A program made the translations under genes and the position numbers. DNA of 64,000 bases from Procambarus clarkii (Eukaryota > Arthropoda > Malacostraca > Decapoda > Cambaridae), in assembly GCF_040958095.1 (NCBI RefSeq), contig NC_091220.1, forward strand, positions 19,496,488 to 19,560,487, in the 5' to 3' direction. The notes under the pieces are model-generated. The model saw only the letters and a program-made list of their open reading frames with translations, had not been told where the DNA came from and did not search any database. Of the stretch, positions 22,733 through 32,459 are shown piece after piece. Every line of letters begins with the position of its first letter. The stretch's first letter is position 1.

Positions 22733-22996
22733 AAGCTCGCTAATCCAGCCGCCAAACCACACTAAAAACAGCTTTTATAAATGAAAAACGGTTTACACAC
22801 GACTCACAACTGATGACGTTCGAACACTTCCGGAACAAGTGCTTCACTGACGACTTGTGTTCGAACCACAACGCTGTAAATGCTTCACCCACGTACTACA
22901 AATACAAATAATCGCCAACAGAACCTAAACACCTAACCTAACCTGTGGGGTCGACCGCTGGATGGAATGGACTTGAGTCGAGGACGGGTCGAGTCA
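22733..22996. repeat. Dispersed element with internal telomere-like motif, short copy
   Basis: Matches 42407-42836 over 'acgttcgaacacttccggaa', cttcacccacgtactacaaa, and, beyond the CCTAA motif, ggtcgaccgctggatggaat. Here only about three CCTAA units separate the two shared flanks (22930-22946). Confidence 0.9.
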
Positions 22997-23312
22997 ACTC
23001 GAGGACGAGACCAAAATAGTGCCCGGCGCTTTACAAACTTTAAAATGATCTTTATTGCGTTAAGAACTTGTTTCCCGATACATAAATTCCCTTCTGATCC
23101 ACTTCAAGGTCTATAATTCGCGCGGGGAATTATCTCACTGTCTCAAAGTGATAGATGGAACAAATAGAAGGCGATTCGTTCTGTGAAGACACATCGCCGG
23201 ACGGGTTCGTTCTCTTGGCGGCTAAAATGGAAACAAAGGCGCATCGGCGGTGTTGCCACTGGGGTGATCCACACGAATATCGAGTAATAATGGAGATTCA
23301 AACCTTTATTAA
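22997..23312. other. Spacer
   Basis: No gene or strong repeat seen. Confidence 0.45.
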
Positions 23313-23684
23313 ATACTTTTAAAGTTCTATAAAGCCTAAATGATCACTTTTAAAGTTCTATAAAGCCTAAGTGATCACTTAACGTTCTATAAAGCCTAAA
23401 TGATCACTTTTAAAGTTCTATAAAGCCTAAATGATCACTTTTAAAGTTCTATAAAGCCTAAATGATCACTTTTAAAGTTCTATAAAGCCTAATTGATCAC
23501 TTTTAAAGTTCTATAAAGCCTAAATGATCACTTTTAAAGTTCTATAAAGCCTAAATGATCACTTTTAAAGTTCTATAAAGCCTAAATGATCACTTTTAAA
23601 GTTCTATAAAGCCTAATTGATCACTTTTAAAGTTCTATAAAGCCTAAATGATCACTTTTAAAGTTCTATAAAGCCTACTGATCA
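23313..23684. repeat. 31-bp minisatellite, about 12 copies
   Basis: Units of aaagttctataaagcctaaa plus tgatcactttt; the second unit is shortened. Contains a BclI-type palindrome TGATCA per unit. Confidence 0.97.
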
Positions 23685-23885
23685 AGGGATACATTTATAC
23701 TTTTGAGTTCTCTCTTAAAAGAGTTGGAAACCTTTATTAGCGATTGTCTTTTTTTTTATTTCAGAGGCAAAAAGATACGTGTAATAGTATTTATAAAGTA
23801 AATCCTCATTAGAATCCTGTTTCAAAAGGACCTGAAATTACAATCTCTAATCTTAACGTAATAATCTCCATTGAAGTCAGATTAA

Positions 23886-23985
23886 GATCTTTTGTGTCCC
23901 TTTGTAATCCTTTTTGCGCTACCGCTCACAGGATGAGTATAGGGTGCACAATAAACTAGACGCCTCCTGGTGGCAATAATTAATA
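23886..23985. repeat. Dispersed repeat, copy 2 (partner at 12005-12145)
   Basis: Shares gcgctaccgctcacaggatg and gtgcacaataaactag with the copy at 12 kb; same orientation. Confidence 0.7.
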
Positions 23986-24019
23986 CTATTTTCCAAATCG
24001 TGTTTATATAACCGTCTTG

Positions 24020-24080
24020 TTGTTAAAGATTACCTACCTGGAACGAAAAGTTTCAAGTAGCACGGGCTATGGCGAGCCCG
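24020..24080 (-). repeat. Double-hairpin dispersed element
   Basis: Inverse of the consensus ACGGGCTcaccatAGCCCGT followed by TACTTGGAAC...GTTCCAAGTA and atctttaacaac. Only the first hairpin is intact here (cgggctatggcgagcccg). Confidence 0.7.
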
Positions 24081-24294
24081 ATTAATCGTCTTTTGTATAT
24101 ATGGAGACGGAACCTTGACCAGTTTTAAGGTAAACTTTATGCCTTTATTGACAATAGTTTGCACATACAAACACACGCAAAATACATGATAAATTACAGA
24201 TAAAGAGTTACAGATATCTTTTTATCAGTAATGATAGAGGGAACCTGTATTAGTCGACCAAAACGGGGTGATAAGTTACATTTTTAATTAAGAT

Positions 24295-24365
24295 CAATAC
24301 GGGGACTCGAACCCAAGGTCGTGCAGCAACCACTGCGCCAAGAGAAGCGCTGCTCAACACATTGT
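24295..24365 (-). mobile_element. tRNA-derived SINE head
   Basis: The minus strand reads cttggcgcagtggttgctgc (box A) then accttgggttcgagtcccc (box B), at canonical spacing. No matching acceptor stem, so a SINE head rather than a gene. Confidence 0.6.
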
Positions 24366-24375
24366 GAACACTTGA

Positions 24376-24426
24376 GGGGGGGGGTTCTATCCCCCCCTCA
24401 CATGGGGGGTCTCTGCCCCCCCCCCT
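24376..24426. repeat. Alternating G- and C-tracts
   Basis: gggggggggttctatccccccc and ggggggtctctgccccccccc (written here in parts) can pair into two nested hairpins; also G-quadruplex/i-motif capable. Confidence 0.8.
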
Positions 24427-24519
24427 CTAGTAGAAGAGATAAACATAAGACTATCGGCTATAAGGAATCGTGTTTGATAACATTTTCTTAATCCGGTTCG
24501 CTTCTATGTTGTTCCGTGG

Positions 24520-24778
24520 CTCCTAGAGCACCTCTCTCCTCCTCTTCCCTCTCTTTTTCCCCATTCCATATTCCCCTTTCCCTCTCCCACAGCACTTTGT
24601 CCTCTCCTTTTCCCTGTGCTTTGAAGTACAGGATTAAAAAAACATTTTCCCCTCATTTCACAGCTGGTTATTTCTCCCTCTTTCTCTTTTCTCCTTTCGT
24701 TCTCCTATTCCGTGTCTCCCTTTCCCTTCTTGCACCCCTCCCTCTCTCTCTCTCATGTACTGCAGTCAGACGCATAGC

Positions 24779-24872
<94 letters not shown>

Positions 24873-25170
24873 TCGCACTGTTCTGTCCCTTTTCCGTCCT
24901 TCTCCTCACCTCTATTCCACCCTACTTTGCCCCTTTACCTTTCTCCCTTCTTTACTGGGTCCTCCCTCCCTCACTACCTGTTCCATCCCTTCATTTCTCC
25001 CTCTCTTCTGTCCCTTATTTCATTCCTTATCCCCTCCTACCACCTCATTCCTTCCATTCCTTAAATCGCCCTTTCTATATTCCTTCTCTCCCCCCCCCTT
25101 TCCCTCCATCTTTTCTCCTACCTTCCATCCCTGTTCCATTCTCTTCCTCCCTCCCACGTCCCTCCTACGT
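24520..25170. repeat. Pyrimidine-rich tract with (CT)n core
   Basis: About 650 bp of C/T-rich + strand with a pure (CT)n run at 24781-24870. The long Ser/Leu frames across it are translations of low-complexity DNA. Confidence 0.9.
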
Positions 25171-25423
25171 CCCTCTCTCCCAGCATGCATAGCGTGACCC
25201 ACAATAATTGGGTGGAACACACAAATTTCTCAATACGGAAATGAACGTTCATTGTGATGCATAGTGGCAGCACTATAGCAGGAGGGAGAGAGGTTGTGGG
25301 AGGGTGAGCTATAGAGAGGGAGAGCTAGTGGGAAGGGGGAAGCTAGTGGGAGGGTGAACTAGATGGGAAATAGCGTTATAAAATAGTGGAACATGTCTAG
25401 ACACGGCACAATCGGTTAAGGGT

Positions 25424-25496
25424 ACCTCCGGGATCACCATAGCCCGTGCTGCTTGAAACTTTTTGTTCCAAGTAGAGCATCTTAAACAACAACAAC
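25424..25496 (+). repeat. Double-hairpin dispersed element
   Basis: cgggatcaccatagcccgtg, ttgaaactttttgttccaag, then atcttaaacaacaacaac: both hairpins and the AAC-rich end in order. Confidence 0.8.
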
Positions 25497-25825
25497 CTTC
25501 TCACATCACCTATTCTCTTTACCCCAAAATAGGGAACCATAGCTCATTCAAGTTCTGAAATAAACCAATATTTAGACTCTAATTCCAGCCCCTTGTATTG
25601 TTTTAATTGTTCCTGTCTGTCATATTAGCGGGCTAACTGTCCCCAATTGACCTCGTGACCTTGTTTCCCGCCTTAATTGTCATTTATACCTCCCGAAAGG
25701 TAGTTTGGGGTCAATGAATTATTATTTGTTCAGAGCATATTGTTCCAATCCCCCTCCCCTGCTCATTGTAGGTAGCAATAAGTGTCTTGGAGTCAATCGA
25801 GTTAAGGGACACGATTTCGTGCCCC

Positions 25826-26580
25826 TCCTAGCCGTGGCACCCCTAGCCGTGGCACCCCTAGCCGTGGCACCCCTAGCCGTGGCACCCCTAGCCGTGGCAC
25901 CCCTAGCCGTGGCACCCCTAGCCGTGGCACCCCTAGCCGTGGCCACTCCTAGCCGTGGCACCCCTAGCCGTGGCACCCCTAGCCGTGGCCACTCCTAGCC
26001 GTGGCACCCCTAGCCGTGGCACCCCTAGCCGTGGCACCCCTAGCCGTGGCACCCCTAGCCGTGGCACCCCTAGCCGTGGCCACTCCTAGCCGTGGCACCC
26101 CTAGCCGTGGCACCCCTAGCCGTGGCCACTCCTAGCCGTGGCACCCCTAGCCGTGGCACCCCTAGCCGTGGCACCCCTAGCCGTGGCACCCCTAGCCGTG
26201 GCACCCCTAGCCGTGGCACCCCTAGCCGTGGCACCCCTAGCCGTGGCCACTCCTAGCCGTGGCACCCCTAGCCGTGGCACCCCTAGCCGTGGCCACTCCT
26301 AGCCGTGGCACCCCTAGCCGTGGCACCCCTAGCCGTGGCACCCCTAGCCGTGGCCACTCCTAGCCGTGGCACCCCTAGCCGTGGCACCCCTAGCCGTGGC
26401 ACCCCTAGCCGTGGCCACTCCTAGCCGTGGCACCCCTAGCCGTGGCCACCCCTAGCCGTGGCACCCCTAGCCGTGGCACCGCTAGCCGTGGCACCCCTAG
26501 CCGTGGCACCCCTAGCCGTGGCCACTCCTAGCCGTGGCACCCCTAGCCGTGGTCACCCCTAGCCGTGGCCATTCCTAGCC
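25826..26580. repeat. 15-bp minisatellite, about 50 copies
   Basis: Unit cccctagccgtggca with a 16-bp variant (gtggccactcctagcc). The unit is five codons, so Val-Ala-Pro-Leu-Ala frames remain open until a 16-bp variant shifts them. Confidence 0.97.
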
Positions 26581-26719
26581 AGTAAGAATATTAAGATCCA
26601 TTACCTTGCTCTAGATCCTCGAAGCGGATGACTTCAGGGTGGTAGCAGCGTCAATGTTATCAGAACACTGCAGTGTTGCTAGGGGCGACTGAGTTAAACA
26701 ATAACACACCATTATCAGC

Positions 26720-26721
<2 letters not shown>

Positions 26722-26807
<86 letters not shown>

Positions 26808-26826
26808 TTCTCTCTCTCTCTCTCTG
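26722..26826. repeat. (CT)n microsatellite
   Basis: CT repeats with a few G and T interruptions at the 3' end. Confidence 0.97.
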
Positions 26827-26828
26827 TA

Positions 26829-26909
26829 CACCTGTACACCAGTTGATTGACAGTTGAGAGGCGGGACCAAAGAACCAAAGCTCAACCCCCTGCAAACACA
26901 ATTAGGTGG

Positions 26910-26917
<8 letters not shown>
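26829..26917 (+). mobile_element. LINE 3' tail fragment
   Basis: acctgtacaccagttgattg, acagttgagaggcgggacca and acacaattaggtgggtacac: the same 3' end as at 15400-15481. Confidence 0.8.

Positions 26918-26999
<82 letters not shown>
26918..26999. repeat. (AC)n microsatellite at LINE 3' end
   Basis: Continuous with the LINE tail gtgggtacac. Confidence 0.97.
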
Positions 27000-27000
<1 letters not shown>

Positions 27001-27225
27001 ACAATCAATAGACCCTTCTCCCTCGTCAGCATTGTGATAGGGGACGAAACAGAGTGAAAAAAACATTAAAATCTGTTCAAACACTAGTCGGAGCCTTAGA
27101 GTGGTTGAGACACTCTGTATTGAGACGAGTTTCGAGCTCAGTCGAGCTCAGGCCGAGCCCAGCTGTGTACAGCTGTAAATCAGAGTGAAGTACGCACAGT
27201 ATACATGTGCACAGGTGCCTGTCTT

Positions 27226-27375
27226 GGTTATCTTGAGGTTATCTTGAGATGATTTCGGGGCTTTAGTGTCCCCGCGGCCCGGTCCTCGACCAGGCCTCCA
27301 CCCCCAGGAAGCAGCCCGTGACAGCTGACTAACTCCCAGGTACCTATTTACTGCTAGGTAACAGGTGCCTGTCTA
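27226..27375 (-). mobile_element. SINE-A body fragment
   Basis: ttatcttgagatgatttcgg, cccgcggcccggtcctcgac, caggaagcagcccgtgacag and tacctatttactgctaggta: the body of the tRNA-Thr-headed SINE seen complete at 40016-40262. No tRNA head here. Confidence 0.85.
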
Positions 27376-27760
27376 GTGAAGCAACGCTGAGCAAAGTGGT
27401 CATGAAAATACGGAATTTGACACAGCTGTGATTTTCAAAATATCGTGTGACCAATGAAATAGAAAATTAGAAAGCAAAGAAATTGGTCACTATAGGCCGA
27501 GATAAGATGATAAGAGATGTAGGACTGTTCTACATTATCACAGAAAGTGAGAGGGAAAGTGATTATTGCAGAAAATGATCTCAATCTAACATACGCGAGA
27601 TTGAGGTCAGAAACTTGCCAAGCTCACAACAAGGCGAAGCAGCGGACTTTGCTAATCTCAATAAGCAATGCGAGAATCCTACTAATCTCATCGGTGCTCA
27701 CCAATGCTCAATAAGAGCCAGTGAGATCAAGAGATTGTTACATAATAGAGATAAGGAGCT
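27376..27760. other. Spacer without recognised gene
   Basis: One 64-codon frame (27615-27809), no recognisable domain. Confidence 0.45.
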
Positions 27761-27900
27761 TACTCAAGTTCAAGTATATTTATTGAGACGAGAAAAAATT
27801 ACATCTTAATGATCCCTAACCATTTGGAGGGTCGGGGATTGAACGCCGACTTGCATGAAGCAAGGCTGTCGCTCTACCGTCCACCCCAAGTGGTTAAACT
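27760..27900 (-). mobile_element. tRNA-like SINE-D, with AATAAA-bearing end
   Basis: The minus strand reads ggacggtagagcgacagcct (box-A-like) and tcggcgttcaatccccgacc (box-B-like). The far end, ttcaagtatatttattgaga at 27767-27786, contains the reverse complement of AATAAA. Relatives: 39320-39412 (-), 42235-42395, 46497-46680. Confidence 0.7.
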
Positions 27901-28048
27901 CCATAAGGAGCTTACTAAGCTCACCCTGTGAGACCAGGGAAGCGCTAATCTCACCCAGTGATAGAGGTACAAGGTGATCTTGAGCCTAACAAGAAAATTG
28001 TAGCAGAGCTTGTGATTTATATAAAACACAAAATCAAAGGTAAAAATG

Positions 28049-28050
<2 letters not shown>

Positions 28051-28127
<77 letters not shown>

Positions 28128-28150
28128 ACACACCCACACACATACACACT
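28051..28150. repeat. (CA)n microsatellite
   Basis: CA repeats with tacaca and cccaca interruptions at the 3' end. Confidence 0.97.
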
Positions 28151-28296
28151 CCTCAACTCTATCGAACTGTTGTGTGACGCCGCAGGCATCGACCCGAGCC
28201 TACAGTGACACAGTATTGCTACCTACAGAACTGAGTTACAGTGTGAGAGAAGCTAGAGGAAAGGAGCAGCTCCGTCGTCTACCAGTGAGCGACTTT

Positions 28297-28806
28297 GATT
28301 ATCTTGAGGTTATCTTGAGATGATTTCGGGACTTTAGTGTCCCCGCGGCCCGGTCATCGACCAGGCCTCCACCTGGCCTGGTTATCTTGAGGTTGTCTTG
28401 AGATGATTTCGGGGCTTTTTAGTGTCCCCGCGGCCCGGTCCTCGACCAGGCCTCCACCCCCAGGAAGCAGCCCGTGACAGCTGACTAACACCCAGGTACC
28501 TATTTACTGCTAGGTAACAGGGGCATAGGGTGGTTATCTTGAGATGATTTCGGGGCTTTTTAGTGTCCCCGCGGCCCGGTCCTCGACCAGGCCTCCACCC
28601 CCAGGAAGCAGCCCGTGACAGCTGACTAACACCCAGGTACCTATTTTACTGCTAGGTAACAGGGGCATAGGGTGGTTATCTTGAGATGATTTCGGGGCTT
28701 TTTAGTGTCCCCGCGGCCCGGTCCTCGACCAGGCCTCCACCCCCAGGAAGCAGCCCGTGACAGCTGACTAACACCCAGGTACCTATTTTACTGCTAGGTA
28801 ACAGGG
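28297..28806 (-). mobile_element. Four tandem SINE-A bodies
   Basis: Successive copies begin at about 28297 (short), 28380, 28532 and 28677, each with tgatttcggg, gcggcccggtc and, in the last three, ctgctaggtaacagggg. None has a tRNA head. The last two are nearly identical over about 145 bp, so the cluster grew by tandem duplication rather than separate insertions. Confidence 0.9.
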
Positions 28807-28813
28807 TTCACAA

Positions 28814-28970
28814 TCGTCTAGGTCCCAGGTTCGAATCCTACCCAGTGGGAGCAGAAACAAATTGGCAGCGTTTCCTTACCTCATGCTCCTGTTTGCTTAG
28901 CAGCAAATAGGTCCCTTGGTGCGAGACAGCTGTTGTGGGAAGCATCCTGCAGAAGGCAGATACACACACA
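28814..28970 (+). mobile_element. SINE subfamily with alternative body
   Basis: Box-B-like 'cccaggttcgaatcctaccc', then gcagaaacaaattggcagcg, tagcagcaaataggtccctt and gacagctgttgtgggaagca. Related to SINE-A at the start of the body but different at the end. Confidence 0.65.
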
Positions 28971-29079
28971 CCCACCACACATATGATCAGGGAGGATTGA
29001 CTGGGGACAAATCCATAACTGTTGGCCTCTGTTCACCCGTACCTGGAGAGGGAAAAGGATTTTTAGCAGTAATCACCCA

Positions 29080-29205
29080 ATTACATAGCAGTAATCCTCA
29101 ATAACCCAGCAGTAATCCCCAATAACCCAGCAGTAATCCCCAATAACCCAGCAGTAATCCCCAATAACCCAGCAGTAATCACCCAATTACACAGCCGTAA
29201 TTGGG
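29080..29205. repeat. 21-bp minisatellite, about 5 copies
   Basis: Unit cagcagtaatccccaataac(c). Confidence 0.9.
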
Positions 29206-29257
29206 GACTCAGCTGTGGGTAAATGGGTTGGCGATGAAGGGAGGAACCTAGCAAGCT

Positions 29258-29402
29258 AAGTCTTACTATAATCTATCATAATCTTACTATAATCTATCAT
29301 AATCTTACTATAATCTATCATAATCTTACTATAATCTATCATAATCTTACTATAATCTATCATAATCTTACTATAATCTATCATAATCTTACTATAATCT
29401 AA
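29258..29402. repeat. 21-bp minisatellite, about 7 copies
   Basis: Unit cttactataatctatcataa(t), nearly perfect. Confidence 0.95.
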
Positions 29403-29638
29403 GAAGAGAAAGCTCTCGGAGTGCCAACAGATCATCGACGATATCACAGGATCCTTGGCGCCAGAGCTCCCACCAATGGACTTAAGCCTAGATTATCCCG
29501 AAGACACTCTTGGTGACAGGCTGAGTGCATCTGCATAGCGCACTTCGATGTTACTTTGATGGGTGACTTGAGGGCATCTGATGCACTTCGTGGATAGAGA
29601 CGGATAGAATCAAATCAAGCAGATGCACTGGATGTGCA

Positions 29639-29646
29639 TATATAAA
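29639..29646 (+). promoter_or_regulatory. Candidate TATA box of the fucosyltransferase gene
   Basis: TATATAAA, about 118 bp upstream of the start codon at 29765. A start site roughly 30 bp downstream would give a leader of about 90 nt without an upstream intron. No clear initiator or CCAAT was seen, so it is only a candidate. Confidence 0.4.
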
Positions 29647-29764
29647 GCACATAGGTTGACCATGGGCTAGTAACGAAACTCGTAGATTAATACACAGATT
29701 GACAATATAATAGTCAACCCTAGCAAACGCCCCAACGATAAGACATACAGACACGAGGACAGCG

Positions 29765-30187
29765 ATGAGACTGCGTCTGGCGCTATGGTTGGCCATAGCG
29801 TGTCTGCTGGCGACTCTGCCCCTGTCTCTGCTGGCCTTCAAGAGCCTCTGGTCTGCAGCAGGGCTGACGATCGACCGCTATCTCAGCCAGTGGCTCGACG
29901 ACCGAATCAACTACAGCTATTTCGACGACGTCCCAGAGGGAGTCTTGCCGGTCAACAAGAGGCCCTTCTCCGCGACGGTCCTTCAACGCCTCCGGAAGCT
30001 AGTTCGGCCCACTCAGGAGCTTCGAAGTCGCAAAGTGGTGCTCTTCTGGACTTCGTGGTTCAGAAGGGCGTGGTGGGGACACCTTCGTGGTGGTTTGGAT
30101 CTAGAAGCCGCCGGCTGTCCGGAAACACGATGCCACTTCACCCACGATCGGTCTCTACTTCAGGAGGCCACGATTGTCCTCTTCCAG
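29765..30187 (+). CDS. Fucosyltransferase exon 1
   Basis: 141 codons from ATG to CTCTTCCAG|gtaaga (strong donor, phase 0). Holds the membrane anchor (LALWLAIACLLATLPLSLLA), a stem region, and the first catalytic-domain strand VVLFWTSWF plus CPETRCHFTHDRSLL. This ATG is the first in frame and sets the anchor close to the N-terminus. Confidence 0.9.
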
Positions 30188-32151
30188 GTAAGAATACCCA
30201 AAAAGACTCTAGCGCCTGGATCCAGGCATAAAAATTCACCAAAACCTCAACTTTTCCAGGAAATTTCATTTTATTTCACGTAGGAGTTTAAACAAAAATC
30301 TTAAATGTTTCTCTTACCTTGGGAAAATGTTTCATAATTTTCTACATATCCCAGGAAGTAACATTTCAACATTACAAAGTAGAGCATATGTACAGAATTT
30401 AGCCTTGAGCTAAAAAATCGCAGATGTTTCAGATGTTCTAGCTGTTCCAGATGTACATTGGACACATGACTACTTTAGGATGTTCCAGATGTTCCAAACG
30501 TCCCCAAGCATATTGGAAAATTTTGCTTGCATTGCTGGAACTAGGCTGGCTTACTGCCTTACTGCCAAAGCTCTTCGAAATGACACAGTAAAGAAACCTT
30601 AGCCCAGGGCACAGGACTCGACCCAGTGCACAGGACTCGGACCAGTGCACAGGACTCAGCACGTGCACAGGACAGAAGTACAGGCCCCCTCAGCTCATTG
30701 TACAGACCTCCATACCTCATTGTACAGAAGTAGAAACCCTCATTGTACAGAATAGCATTGTACAGAAACCCTCATTGTACATCATAGTTCATTGTATAGA
30801 AGTAGAGACCCCCATAGCTCATTGTACAAAAGTACAGACCCCCTCAGCACATTGTACATTAGTACAGACCCCCATAGCTCATTCTACAGAAGTACAAGCA
30901 CACACAGTCTATTCCAGTGTCTAAAATTTTGGCAATCAGGCTTTGTGTTATGAATACAGGGCTGTCCGCCTAATCACTTCAGCAAGGAAGTGTTCAACAA
31001 ACACGTGTTCAGACGTTCAAACACGTCTAACGCTATAAAGCCTTTTGTCTAAGATGTGCTGAAAGATATTTGAGCGAATTGGGTGGGAATACATTCGATG
31101 CTCCGTACTGGTTAATTGGTTATGCTGCCTGCTATCACGGCCTCTGGCAAGGGCTTATTCAAATTCAAAATTCAAATTTATAGAGACTCTTCCTTGTATC
31201 CTCTATCTGTTGTATGTGGTACAGTACAAGTCTCTTCTCCTCGACAGGCTGAAGGAGTTCGCGTCGAAGACCTACCCAGCGGAAGGCGTCCGGGAGACCA
31301 ACGCTGGGTCTGGGTGCATGTTGAGGCGCCACCGGCATCTTCGCGGGCTTTTTCGAAGCTCCAACGGCTCCAGGTTCGTTAGCTCAGTGACCGATGTCCC
31401 ACGTGGGCGTCTCTGTAGGATAGTGGTCTTCGTCCACGGCCCACAATCGATGGGATACTTGTTTAATCCTCTGGGCAGGATAGAAATGGTTGGGAATGTT
31501 TGGTAATTTGTTATTTTAGTTCTTTTCATCTCATGCTTCTGTTCATCTTGCAGTAAATAGGTACTTTTTGGATTTAGGAAGATTTTATAGGCGTTGCTTC
31601 CTGGGGAAGGTCAGTAGTAGGCCTAAGGGACCTCGATAGGCCTAAACAAAGGCTTCAGGTCCTCGGGAATCAATGCAATGGCTTCCGGAATTTCCTCGTA
31701 TTTAGGTTCAAGTCTTTGCATGGAATTATCTTCGCCTATCCTCACCTATTATCAACTATTCTCAACTATCCTTAACTATCCCTTCTAGCTTATATTTGCT
31801 TCTCATTCTTACGCTGAAATACCCAACCACTTGGGCTGGACGGTAGAGCGATTGTGAGACTTGAGAATGGTCCACAATCGACTTGAGAATGGTCCAGGAC
31901 GGACCGAAACGTCGTCGTCCCTTCACCTTCTAGTGTGTGGTCTGGTCAACACACTTCAGCCACGTTATTGTGACTCATCGCCTGCTTAGTGATTTTATTT
32001 TCAACTTACGTATTTTGCAATCACATTTGCCGTCTTCCAGCGGTCTGGTAACTTCCCTCCGGCCAGTGAAGATTATCGCAAGTGTTGATCTATTACAATG
32101 TTGTCTGGCGTTACGTAGAGAACTGTTCATATGTATACGCCCACCGTGATG

Positions 32152-32242
<91 letters not shown>

Positions 32243-32426
32243 ACTCACCTAGGTCTGCTTGCGGGGGTTGAGCTCTCGCTCTTTGGGCCCGCCTCTCAAC
32301 CGTCAATCAACTGGTGTACAGGTTCCTGAGCCTATTGGGCTCTATCATATCTACACTTGAAACTGTGTATGGAGTCAGCCTCCACCACATCACTTCCTAA
32401 TGCATTCCATTTGTCAACCACTCTAG

Positions 32427-32459
<33 letters not shown>

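Noticed and set aside
31210..31506. 98-codon frame overlapping fucosyltransferase exon 2 as the true reading
   Set aside because: Lacks GT10 motifs; the other frame encodes RRPGDQRWVW and keeps the phase with both neighbours.
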